Part shown: piece after piece, positions 1-9,820 of the stretch
Layout of the letters: every line of letters starts with the position of its first letter
Position numbering within the stretch: position 1 is the stretch's first letter
NCBI GenBank assembly: GCA_037349105.1
Contig: JAYJMM010000114.1
Location: 2,657,501-2,721,500 of the forward strand
DNA from: Limnomonas spitsbergensis
Taxonomy: Eukaryota > Chlorophyta > Chlorophyceae > Chlamydomonadales
Direction: 5' to 3'
Length of the DNA stretch: 64,000 nt
Translations under genes and position numbers: made by a program
Notes under the pieces: generated by a model
What the model saw: only the letters and a program-made list of their open reading frames with translations
The model's database searches: none
What the model was told of the DNA's origin: nothing

Positions 1-476
1 TGGGGACCCTCTGTAGGGCAGACTGTTGTAGCTGTGAAAGCTGGGGAGTAGTGGGGACCCCTCTTCTTTGCTCCCAGCTTCCCCATGGTTGTGTTGTTTG
101 CCTCTGCGCGGCTTTTCAAAATTGTGTTGCGCGGCTAGGCAGCCGACCGCTACCGACCGCCCGCCAACGCCCTCCCCACAAGCGCCTTATTAGTGCTGGA
201 TTTTTGCATGAAGCAATGGCTGTTGGAAAGGGAACAGGACTGGACTGGTGTTGATGTGTTGTCAGACACGGCTGGAAATGAATATCATCGTTGCAAAGTA
301 AATTGCAGCATGAACGACTTATCTGGTCTGCTGAAACCTAGCCTGAAATCTGGATCGAAATCCTCTTTGGAATCTAGTCTAAAATGCCAATCGGAATCTA
401 TAATCTAAAACATATTCGGGGTATCGTCTGAAATCTGATTTGAAATCTGGCGTGACCCTGTAGGATACACATGCAG

Positions 477-560
477 CAGAATCTGGACTTGTTCAGCTTT
501 GCGCTCAACATCACCGAGATGTTCCAGATCAACTCGATCAACAACGATCCGACTGCTTGA
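477..560 (+). CDS. Possible last exon of a gene entering from the left
   Basis: After a possible acceptor (ATGCAG at 471-476) a 27-codon frame runs to TGA at 558-560 and ends with FALNITEMFQINSINNDPTA. The residue mix looks protein-like and the exon would be in phase 0. No family is recognised, and I cannot place upstream exons: 300-460 is a degenerate run of GAAATCTGG-like words that resembles the intronic repeats elsewhere in the window. It could be chance, so the call is weak. Confidence 0.3.
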   Translation, partial: QNLDLFSFALNITEMFQINSINNDPTA

Positions 561-1255
561 AGGATCTTCTCCTAGGATCTCTTACAAAGATCTGGTAAAA
601 TTATGTATCAAGAATGTAATAAAGCAGGACCGCTCAGGATGCTTGATGGATGTTCGCCCTGGCCTGATGGCCGGCACTGCATGTGAGGCAGGGACCAGTG
701 GAAGGGCGTGCAGCTTGCAGCCTTGACATGTTTTACGACAGTCAGGACACATGGAGGGCGCATCTCCCATTGGGCCATACATGGCGTAGAACATTGACGC
801 ATGGCTTGCGTGGCGGGAGGTCCATGCATCCACATAAGTAGAGAATCCTGGCTTGTGAGTTTGAGGGTACGTGAAAGACTTATGAGATAGGCAGGGCATG
901 TAGAGAACAAACTTATCTTGTCTCCACACACATATTTATTACTGCATGTTCTGTGAAACACGGTTTTTATCCTCAAGGGGGATCTTCCACGCCCTGCAAT
1001 TTGGGGGGGCGGAATCTTAAAGATTCTGTCGAGCATACAAACCCTGTCCCTGGCCCTTGGCCCCTTGGCAATATCCGTAGCCATTTTCCCATTGTTCCTC
1101 GGACGGCTTGCCCTGTATTCACCGTGATTATCAAGGCAACATGTCATGCCTTCCACCGTGTGTAGCTAGGGCGATACGTGCCAGAGCCTTGCCTCCTTTG
1201 TAAATCAATCCGCTGCAGCACACGCCAACGTGTGGGCACCAGGTTATTCTCTGGG

Positions 1256-1316
1256 GCCCTGCTGGAAAGGCTAGACCGCATGGGCGCCCGACTGTTGCCC
1301 TGGGAAAGAAGGACAT
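1256..1316 (+). repeat. Dispersed repeat family A, copy 1
   Basis: Starts GGCCCTGCTGGAAAGGCT and continues through a GGGCGCCC core into GAAGGACA. It resembles copies near 14776 and 41103 on the same strand and 2005 on the opposite strand. Confidence 0.4.
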
Positions 1317-1431
1317 GCTGGGACAGGAAAGAAATAGCGAAGAGGGGATATTAGGGGTTAAGTCATAACATGGTCAGATTTTGGACACAAGATCTAGAAA
1401 TAATTATAAGTAATAACTTCACATGCTGAAC

Positions 1432-1468
1432 CTAACCTCCACTTTTTTTTTGGAGAAGTGGAGGTTAG
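1432..1468. repeat. Perfect 13-bp inverted repeat
   Basis: CTAACCTCCACTT at 1432-1444 pairs exactly with AAGTGGAGGTTAG at 1456-1468 around an 11-nt T-rich loop. It lies in AT-rich non-coding sequence. It may be a remnant of a small inverted-repeat element; no function is assigned. Confidence 0.7.
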
Positions 1469-2004
1469 AAAGAATTAACCATCTCTATTTGTTATTAAAG
1501 AATTCACAATCCCCATTTCAATACCGAAACTAACGTGCTATGAATTGATAGTGACGACCCCAACATGTGACTGAGGCTTCCCGTCATGAATTGAGGTGCT
1601 GACTGCTAAGGTTCACCAGTCTTAATCTCAATCATACGCGGACTCAACGTTTTGGTTTAGGTTAACAGTTTTAGAGCTTATGCACTGCATTGCAATGCCT
1701 CCGGCACCTATGTAATTTGTGTCACTTTGGTTCAAGTACCTTTCTTTGTATCCGGGTTTTCGGGTTATAAGCAGTCTGCTAGAAAAACTACAGCCCCTGC
1801 TACAGCTATTGCAACAGGTTACCACCAACTTCCAATAAACCAGACATCAAAGCCCTGATTGAAACTAGACGTGGCTTGGTTGGATTGTCTCCAATAAATG
1901 TCCATACTATCTTATTAATGAACACCAGTGTGCGACTATGCGTGCATGCATACAGTGTCGCCCTCACACCCAATGCCCCTGGGTGCCCCTCTTCCCAACC
2001 CTTA

Positions 2005-2068
2005 ATTTAGGCGCCCACGCGGCCTCGCCTTTTCGAGCAGGGCGCAGAGGTGTAACGTCATTGACACC
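2005..2068 (-). repeat. Dispersed repeat family A, copy 2
   Basis: The reverse complement carries GTCAATGACGTTACACC, then a GCCCTGCTC-like word and GGCCGCGTGGGC, in the same order as the copy at 14776-14826. A second, partial copy (AGCCTTTTTGAGCAGGG) follows at about 2130. Confidence 0.5.
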
Positions 2069-4540
2069 CAGTGCCTCTGGCCTGACCCCCCCTCATAAAC
2101 ACCCGTGGGCCTTTGGATGCAAATGCAGCCAAGCCTTTTTGAGCAGGGTCCGGAGGGGTTCCGTCATTTAGCCATATCAAACACCAACCCGGTAGCCACA
2201 GACAGTGGCTCTTAACATGGCAGCGCCCTTGTGCCCACGCCCATATGCTCCCACCCCACGTATCCCCCTTGTGACTTTATCATGACTGACCTGCCTTGTC
2301 TCTGCCCCTTTTCCAGACCCAGGCGGCCTGCGCTGCCCACGGCGGCAGTGGGTCATGATGTACACAATTTTGACGCTTGGAAAGAGACTCAAAAAGGGGG
2401 CATGGGACAGGGGCTCATGGCCATCAAAATACATACCATGCTCCATATCTTGCTACCTTGTGCAACCTACTATTGAGTAATATTACTTGCATCTGGCTTG
2501 ATATGACGTTCAGTTTCTGCTTGGCTTGCTGTATACGAGATGCACACAGCCTTGCTGGAGTTGCTGAGCTGTGATTCTTGCCTTCGGAATTTCCAGTTAG
2601 GTGATGCCATGCATTCCACAGGGCGGGATCATCTGTCTGAGTCTTGAGCTGGAATTATGAAAACATGATATAGGAGATTGAAGAGAGGTGCTAATTGCTA
2701 AAGAATCTGGACAAGAAGGTTCGCTGTCGGGAAATCAATTTGCAGCTAAGGCTCGGCTAGTCTTGATGACAGGATAGGGAGAATTAATAAATTGAAAATA
2801 TGAATTTACAGCCAGCATCTGAGAGATCCCTTGGTTCAAAAATTAGTCGGCCACATCGAAAATTGGAAACTACAAGATCATCACCACAATGCTTCAGAGT
2901 TGAAGGCAAAAGTACGATGCGTTGGGAAAATGTAGGGAGCTGTTCAGCAGTTGGCAGAATTCAGTCTACACCGAAGCCGCCCCATGCCGCCATGCGGTTG
3001 GCCACAAGGTACAATGGAGACCACACCATCTATAGTCAGGGGCACGGTTTCAGCGTGCCAAACTGCCAATTAGGTAGTAGAAAAAAATGCTGAAGAATAG
3101 AATGCTCTGCCTGCTATCGTCAACCCTGCTCACCACGGAATTTACCAGAGGCTTCAATACCCTGCCTGCTGGATTTACGCAACCATCTGAAATCTGAATA
3201 CTGGCCAGTAACGTAAATTTATGAATCATGCAAGGGCACATAAAGAGTGAGGCACGACAGCCGAGGCACGTTTGGCGCAACCTTAAACCGTGCCATTCAG
3301 CTGATTATCCAAGGACTAGTAAATACCGTAGAATGCAGCGTACATGTTGTTGTTACAGAGTAGACGCAACCACCCACAGCCTTTTTTGAAAGGGCCAGGC
3401 AGAGCAAACCAGGAGGACGCCAGCACAGAAAACCAAAACGAAACCGCAACGACAGCTGGACAGAGAAGCTACAAGGTTGGCATGTGGAGGTATACATGTG
3501 AAAATGAAGGAGCGCGATGCTTCATGCCGGCTACACAGAGTACGTTCACAATTAGCTACCACACAGCAGGGCGCAAAATACTGCAGAGGCAGGCAGAGCT
3601 CAAAGATCAGCCAGCGCCCATCAAATACAATTAGCGGATAAAGTGAAAGCAAGGGCTGAGGCAAAGACCGGGTCAAAAAGGAAAACCAGGACTAGCCAAT
3701 GGTGACAGGGGCTTGCAAACAGAAATCAAATGTTACGACAAAATGGACGCAAATGAATCGGCGAGTTACTGAATGATTCGTGCACCTTGCACTGGCAGGC
3801 CTTTTAGTCTCATCAACAACACCAATCAGTCAGTTTCCAGATTTCAACAGTCAATGGGTCGTACATTCGAGGTACGTGCATGCATGTCCACTCTGTCGCC
3901 CTCCAACCCACTGGGGAGACAAACACCCCACATGGTGTGACCCACGCGCCGGTCCCGTCGGACCCACCGTGGAGTGCGCGGGCCCCCCCAAGTGCATTTT
4001 TCCTACGCAGGGCCCCTGGCCTGAACCCCCTGCATTAACACCCGGGAGCAGTCGGATGTCCGGGAGGCAGGAAGCTCATATCACAGCCACATGTTCAGTT
4101 TTTGCAGAATGGGCTCAGGCACGGTGTCGTCGGTGGTGATGTTCAACCTAATTAACGCCAGGCTGCCTGCTGAGGGGGAGGGTCCATGATAGCTCCATGA
4201 CAGCTTACGGCCAAGCTTGCTCTGGGCTGGCCAGGACAAAAAAACGCAGCTACCTGTTGTGCCGATACAGCCTCTGCTGCGTCTGCTCAAGATCTCATCT
4301 CCACCGTCCAACCTGTGCTTGACAGCAAAACCATGAAAGAGAGGACGAGCGGCCGCTGCATGTGATGATCCTGGCCACAGCCAGGGCTGCGAGTCTGCAA
4401 GCTCACCTGCCCTTGGCTTGTCCTAGCGCCAGAAAGGTGAGGCCACCTGCTAGTGCGGTGCGGCTCATGGACGTGACACTGTGACAATTCCTCACAGCCT
4501 GACCCATGTCATCCTCACACCGCCGTTATACCACGCCTCA

Positions 4541-4629
4541 TGGTAGCAGCACGGACACCGCCTCGGCCCATGCCACACTGTTACTTTGACCCTCACGTCC
4601 CTGCGGGACGTGGCTTTCTTTCTTTCTTC
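4541..4629 (+). repeat. SINE-like family B, copy 1
   Basis: About 90 bp: a CCTCGGCCCATGCC box, then a CCTCACG/CGTCCCTGCGGGACG mini-hairpin, ending in CTTTCTTTCTTTC. The same order of blocks occurs at 5551-5641, 9731-9820 and 34066-34152, with truncated reverse copies of the tail at about 7970 and 8057. The (TTTC)n tail and scattered sites suggest a short retroposed element; no clear polymerase III boxes were seen. Confidence 0.55.
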
Positions 4630-4754
4630 CTACACCGCTTAAACACACCGCCCTTGCTTAAGCAAACTTGCCGAGGGCCAGTTCTTGCAGCCCACCGGCT
4701 TCCAAGTCCAAGGAGTCGTCCGTCCGTTTCTCTGCGCCCATCCAGCAGACCTAT

Positions 4755-7700
4755 CTAGTTGCTGCTTCCTCCAAAAGCGATCAGGATGACGTCCCGGTGC
4801 CCCTCTTGGTGCCCCTCGGTCATCGAGATCGGCGTAACGCGGTGCTGCACCGGTGCATCGTCGAAGAGCGCCATGTGGCCGGGCAGCAGGTCGACCTCGA
4901 TGGGCGGAAAATCCGCGTGCTCCGGAGACACCGACCTGAAAAGCGATCATGACACTGATTTAGGTCAGGTTTCGTACTCGATTCAACTGCTGGTAGTTGC
5001 CAGGCAGCAAGCCCATCTCTACCGGCACGGAAGATGCTTGTTCTTGGGGGACGACACCAACCTGGATATCACCTTGTGCAACGCTCAATTCAATACTGCG
5101 AACTTTAGGGAGCTCTTGAGCTACACATCAGCCACCCCGCCGGTCCAGTTTTAGTCCCATTTACCTTGTGGTAGTGGCTGTGTAGCGGCCTCCAAGGCTG
5201 GTCGGTGGGCACTAAAATAAGCATTGCTCATTCAGCATGCTGTTTTTTTCAAGTACCGGTATGCGAACTTGATGCTGTTTGTTCCTCCCATGGATTGTTT
5301 CAGGCCACCAGTTTCAGGCCACCAGGATGTCTATCTTATCAGCATATACGTGCCTGCCTGCCCTCCTGCCCGTCTTACTCATCTTGATTTTAGTGGCCTC
5401 CTGGGCTGTGGGTAGCCCTGGCTTAACACCCACCCACCATGAACAATTTTTGCACCTGAAGAGATAAATGCCCCCTTCGAGACCTAGACTCACGAGGCCT
5501 CCTGGTTGTATGCCCACCTACATAAGAAACGTAATGTCCATCCTGTTCCACGAGAACGGCGCGGATGTGGCTTCGGCCCAGGCTGCGCTGTTTCTTCAAC
5601 TCCCACGCCCCCCACGGGGCGTAGCTTTCTTTCTTTCTTTCATCCTGTTCCTGCTCGCCTTTACTCAGCTGGGCCACGAGCGCACCCGGGCTGTTTTTCT
5701 GTGCTAGCGTCTCAGGCTCTCAAGGGTTAGGCGGCCAGCCTCACACTTAATGAAGTCCAAGTAAAAGAATAAAAAGTGTGTGCCAACATGAACAGAGTTG
5801 TGCCTACTTTACTGATGGGTGCCTGCCTAAAGTGATTGGTGCCTACCGAACTGATGAGCGCCTACCTGAGCAAAGTTGTGTGAACATGAATTGACCAGAA
5901 AAATGGAATTGCCTCGGGAATTGACTGCTGCCTACCTTGATTGATTGGTGCCTACATGATCAGAGTAGCACATACTTGAACTGATTAGTGACTCCTACCT
6001 GAAAAGTGATGTGTGCACTTGAGTTTAAACCTGATGCCTACCGGATGTACCAACCTGAACAGAGTTTTGCGCCCTTGAACTGATGTGTGCCAACCTGGAA
6101 ACTGCCTGTTGCTTACCTGAAGAGGTTGGTGCCTCCCTCAATACCGTCCCGGGAGACGCAGATGATCCCAATGCGCGTTACCCCGTCCCTGTGCCAACCC
6201 TCCACGCTGGGCTGGCCCACCTGATGAGTGGAGGGTGTCCGGGCAAAGATAACAACAGGCGTTGTCCTTGTTTGTGTTTAGGGTTGAGCCCCCCCTTAAC
6301 TCTAAGCCTTACAACTAAAGATAACAACAGACGTTATCCTTGCTTGTGTTTAGGGTTAGCCCCCCCTTAACTCTAAACCTTACAACTAAAGATAACAACA
6401 GACGTTATCCTTGTTTGTGTTTAGGGTTGAGCCCCCCCTTAACTCTAAACCTTACAACTAAAGATAACAACAGACGTTATCCTTGTTTGTGTTACGGGTT
6501 TAGCCCCCCCTTAACTCTTAACCCTAAACTAAAGATAACAACAGGCGTTATCCTTGTTTGTGTTACGGGTTTAGCCCCCCCTTAACTCTTAACCCTAAAA
6601 CTAAAGATAACAACAGGCGTTGTCCTTGTTTGTGTTTCGGGTTTAGCCCCCCCTTAACTCTTAACCCTAAACTAAAGATAACAACAGGCGTTATCCTTGT
6701 TTGTGTTTAGGTTTACCCCCCCCTTAACTCTAAACCTTACAACTAAAGATAACAACAGGCGTTATCCTTGTTTGTGTTAAGGTTTAGCCCCCCCTTTACT
6801 CTAAACCATAAAACTGAAGATAGCAACAGGTGGTGTCCTTGTTTGTGTGCTAATAAAAAAATAAATAACCTGTTCGTGCCGAGAGGGAAAGTCGATGAAG
6901 CCATCACGAGTTCAAACCCCACCGGCTAAATCGATCTGCCCCCCTCCTCCTCCCAGTAAGCCTGGGGGCCAAACGCCTTACAAACATGTATAACCAGACA
7001 GCAGAACCAGAAGATGAAGTCTCTTGCCATCACCTTGAGGCTGATCCTGCAAAAATCTCCAGGCCCTAAACCCTAGGATCCCCGCTCCTGCCCCTGAACC
7101 CTAGTGCCTCTTACCCTAAACCTACCAGATCACTCCTGCAGATGACTCTTTGGTACTGCATCAAAATTGTGGCGCCTAGAGGGACATCCGCCAGCTCCAC
7201 AAACAGGCGGATGATGCGCTCCATGTCCTTGGGGTCATTTGGCTGCGATTCAAATCAGGAAGACAAGCATGGGATGGGTGGATGTTAAGTTGGATGGCTG
7301 TGATTGAGGTTGGGCCCATGGGCTGGATGATGCGCTCCATGTCCTTGGGGTAATTTGGCTGCGATTTAAATCAGGGAGGCAACGATGGGTTGGGTGGATG
7401 TTTAGTTGGTCGGCTCCATGGGCTGGATGATGCGCTCTATGTCCTTGGGGTCATTTGGCTGCGATAAAAATTAGGGAGGCAAGCATGGTATGGGTGGATG
7501 TTAAGTTGGTTGGCTGTGATTGAGGTTGGGACCATGGGCCGGATGATGCGCTCCATGCTCATGGGGTCCTTTGACTGCAATTCAAGATAGCCGAAATATG
7601 GACTTCCTTAGCTGTGATTTGGCGTGCCGAGGGGATAGAATGTAAGTGCGCTTTGAGGCTGGCCTGCAAGGACAGAATACACACCCCTACTGTAAGTATC

Positions 7701-8766
7701 GTGGACCCTAGTAACATTGTAGCAACTGCCCCCACCTGCAGGTCCGGATACGAACGTGCCAGGTCGCCGTGGGTGGGGTTGAAATCCGAGCTCTGAAGCA
7801 ACGGTGCATTGGGCAGCTGCTCAATCCGACGGCCAGCATCAGATCCTGCACAGCACAGACAGGCTCATGAGCTGCGTTTTTCTTCTTGCCCTGTATGCTC
7901 GCCCTGCTGTTGTGCCTTGGGCTGGGTAGATGAAAGCTCTGGGGGAGCCAGGGCACTGTAAGCAACCTGTGAAAGAAAGAAAGCTACGCCCTATTAGATG
8001 CCCGATTAGGACTGGGTATATGCAAGGTGGGGGAGCCAGGGCACTGTAAGCAGTCTGTGAAAGAAAGAAAATCAAGCCCTATTGGGTGCCCGATTAGGAC
8101 TGGGTTGATGCAAGCTGGGGGAGGGTACAGTAAGCAGTCTGTGAAGTGCCCGCCAAATGCGTTTCAACGCGGGTCACATGGTGTGAATTCAGTCAAGCAC
8201 TGCACCTTGTATTTGTTAGGGGTCCGGCATGCCCCAGGTGATGCAGGGCTCTGGGCACAGCCTTCGCTTTTCCACTCAGCTACGTCCTACAAGTTGTTCA
8301 GTCGCACGGATGACTCGATTTTCAATGGTCACACCGGCCCTCCAGAAATCAGAGCATGCGCGCAACGTGTGTGGGCTTAATTCAGAGGAGGAATACCAGG
8401 GACCAATATCTAGCCCGGACTAAAACAGTACCCACATCTAGCCGAGATTTCTGCTAGCTAGGGTGCACTAAACCCTCATGAGGTTCGTACACCCAGTTTG
8501 CTTCTTGCTTGCCTATAAGGGTAACGGAAAGCCGTGGCATTTATCAAGATTTATTTGATGTTTTTCCCAATCAACTGTCACTTTTATCTTTGACATACCA
8601 TGTTCGTGTTTGGGTTTTGATTATAGGGTGCAGGGTTGAGGGTTGAGGGTCTACCTGTGTCAAGGTCATCATCAGTTGTCCTGAACCTCGCGATGTGTTT
8701 GAAGCGGTACCCCTCCTTGACGTAGGGGTCCATCTCAAGCCTATCAAAGTCTCGAGTAACGCGTGC
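4755..8766 (-). CDS. 2-oxoglutarate/Fe(II) dioxygenase family protein (PF10014-like), 5' end unresolved
   Basis: Five exons join in phase: 8766-8655, 7845-7736, 7242-7126, 6220-6117 and 4935-4755 (TAG at 4755-4757), giving 207 aa. Order of landmarks: DRLEMDPYVKEGYRFKHIAR (N-terminal strand region), APLLQSSDFNPTHGD, then GQPSVEGWHRDG with iron ligands H123 and D125, and LLPGHMALFDDAPVQHRVTP with the distal ligand H179. R195 in GHRDVILIAF is the expected 2-oxoglutarate contact. Known members of this family, such as bacterial isoleucine hydroxylases, hydroxylate free amino acids; the substrate here cannot be told. The length fits the family core, but no start ATG precedes DRLEMDPY, so one or more 5' exons are missing (see 9237-9370). 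The introns carry copies of the exon edges of exons 3, 4 and 5. Confidence 0.85.
4990..5066 (-). repeat. Decayed copy of the last dioxygenase exon's 5' edge
   Basis: Read on the minus strand, this has CAG|GTTGGTGTC and then a frame giving PVEMGLLPGNYQ. It parallels the true exon at 4935, which has CAG|GTCGGTGTC and PIEVDLLPGHMA. It lies about 110 bp upstream in the preceding intron, so acceptor and exon start have been duplicated together and the copy has diverged. Confidence 0.6.
5551..5641 (+). repeat. SINE-like family B, copy 2
   Basis: Contains ACGGCGCGGATGTGGCTTCG, GCTGCGCTGTTTCTTCAAC, the ACGCCCCCCACGGGGCGT hairpin and a (TTTC)n tail. It is inserted in the last intron of the dioxygenase gene, opposite to its transcription. 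Confidence 0.6.
5750..6116 (-). repeat. Degenerate array of donor-edge copies
   Basis: About ten loose copies of a 25-35 bp unit read on the plus strand as GCCTACCTGAAC..TGATTGG. On the minus strand each gives TTCAGGTAGGC, which matches the true exon end plus donor at 6117/6116 (CTCTTCAG|GTAAGC). Confidence 0.6.
6245..6845. repeat. Tandem array, about 66-bp unit, about 9 copies
   Basis: Each unit contains AAAGATAACAACAGGCGTTA, TCCTTGTTTGTGTT, a short TTTAGGG stretch, GCCCCCCCTTAACTCT and CCTAAA. It lies in an intron of the dioxygenase gene. TTTAGGG and CCTAAA words face each other inside the unit. Confidence 0.9.
7243..7600 (-). repeat. Acceptor-edge tandem copies upstream of dioxygenase exon 3
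   Basis: The exon start at 7242 (GCAG|CCAAATGACCCCAAG, then GACATGGAGCGCATCATCC) is repeated three more times upstream, at about 7326-7370, 7426-7470 and 7541-7585, with spacings near 100-115 bp. Each copy includes the acceptor AG and about 35 nt of exon-like sequence. The true exon is the copy that continues into the conserved RLFVELADVPLGATIL frame. Confidence 0.8.
7890..8150. repeat. Tandem array, 84-88 bp unit, 3 copies
   Basis: Units contain GTAAGCAGTCTGTGAAAG, AAAGAAAGCTACGCCC (a reverse tail of SINE-like family B), a GATTAGGACTGGGT word and CTGGGGGAGCCAGGGCACT. A truncated family B copy seems to have been caught in a local tandem duplication. Confidence 0.7.
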
Positions 8767-9236
8767 CTGAATGAGGATTTTGAAGACAAGCCTTCTGTAT
8801 CAAAACCGAAAGTGGTACACAGACAGCACAGACAATTTTTTCTTGCATGGCAACAGCCTTGCCTCTCAGCAACAGCCACCAGTCATGAGATATAACCCAT
8901 GGCCAGAGGCATCAGGCAAGGCGAGGGATATGACATTTTGAAGCTACAGGTATGACAGGAATCTGCAGTTTTCGGTCCCAGATGATTTGGATGCAGGCAA
9001 AGCAGCTCGTGTACATCCCTAGCGGTGTATCTTTCAGTGTGCACCAGACCACCTTTGGGGGACTGCTCGATCAATACCAATATAAGACGATGGGGACTTG
9101 ACTGAGTGGCAGCAGGGTGTTTTGCGCTGAACCCTGCCAGCCCAGTGGGCCGAGTTCTGAAGTGAAGCTTTAGTGTAGCTGAGGCTCCGTAGACTTAACT
9201 GTGATGCGTAGGAATGCCCTTTCATGCATGCCTCAC

Positions 9237-9370
9237 CATGCTAAGAAGGTGAAAACTTTCTTCATCTTCGGGATCATTTTCGCAACAGCCGGTCCTGAAT
9301 TCCCAACCAAGTGCCCGTAGGTTGACGTGGCCCAAGCATCAGGGTAAGCTGCCAGGCCCCCACTGCCGCA
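9237..9370 (-). CDS. Candidate 5' exon of the dioxygenase gene, unplaced
   Basis: On the minus strand a stop-free frame gives GLAAYPDAWATSTYGHLVG and later VAKMIPKMKKVFTFLA, ending at a fair donor (CATG|GTGAGG, boundary 9237/9236). Its phase does not join cleanly to the exon at 8766, so either another small exon lies between or a different frame is used. A further open stretch at about 9430-9560 (ending HHVNM|GTAAGC) may also belong. Offered only as a lead to the missing N-terminus. Confidence 0.25.
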
Positions 9371-9730
9371 GGCTACGATGTAGCTAAATCACAGCTTTGG
9401 CTGCTCACTAGCACAATCATCGCTTACCATGTTGACGTGGTGGCCTATTTCAAATACGCGCAGGTTTCCGTGCATCAGGCTGCCCTTGACACAGGGCACC
9501 TTGCCTCCTGTGGCGCCAGTAGCGCCCTGATCAATCCACGGCCTCGTCATCGCGACCATGTTGGATGGATGGGCGGGTTCTCACGGGTTGGATCTGATGA
9601 GGGGTCGTGGACGGAGGCAAGAGGGGGCATGACTCTTGAGTGGAGGCAAGCAGGACAGCGCGTCTTTGTCACAGCTATGCTATCCGCCGTACTGGTCCAC
9701 TGTCCCGTATTTCCATACTAATCAACGCTG

Positions 9731-9820
9731 AGATGGTAACGGCGCGGATGTGGCTACAGCCCCAAGCTGCGCTGTTTCCTTAACCTCCACGCCTTAGCAT
9801 GGCGTAGCTTTCTTTCTTTC
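9731..9820 (+). repeat. SINE-like family B, copy 3
   Basis: Contains GGTAACGGCGCGGATGTGGC, GCTGCGCTGTTTCCTTAACC, a decayed ACGCC..GGCGT hairpin and a CTTTCTTTCTTTC tail. It is close in sequence to the copy at 5551. Confidence 0.6.

Larger units (their letters stand above)
561..4080. other. No recognisable gene; intergenic with dispersed repeats
   Basis: No frame in this stretch shows a family I recognise. It holds a short perfect hairpin (1432-1468), copies of a dispersed repeat (about 1256-1316, 2005-2068 and a partial copy near 2125-2165), and two related GTGCATGCAT/TGTCGCCCTC stretches (about 1940-1975 and 3878-3905). The open frames here are short and lack consistent splice context. Confidence 0.5.

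Noticed and set aside
1432..1468. Hairpin as a bacterial-type terminator
   Set aside because: The setting is eukaryotic and no gene ends beside it; kept only as an inverted repeat.
4081..4139. Possible minus-strand last exon ending TVPEPILQKLNMWL
   Set aside because: The residues look protein-like, but no upstream exon fits between it and the dioxygenase stop at 4755, and no family is recognised.
6868..6930. tRNA-like T-arm word (GAGTTCAAACCCC)
   Set aside because: No matching A box, acceptor stem or anticodon arm could be folded around it.
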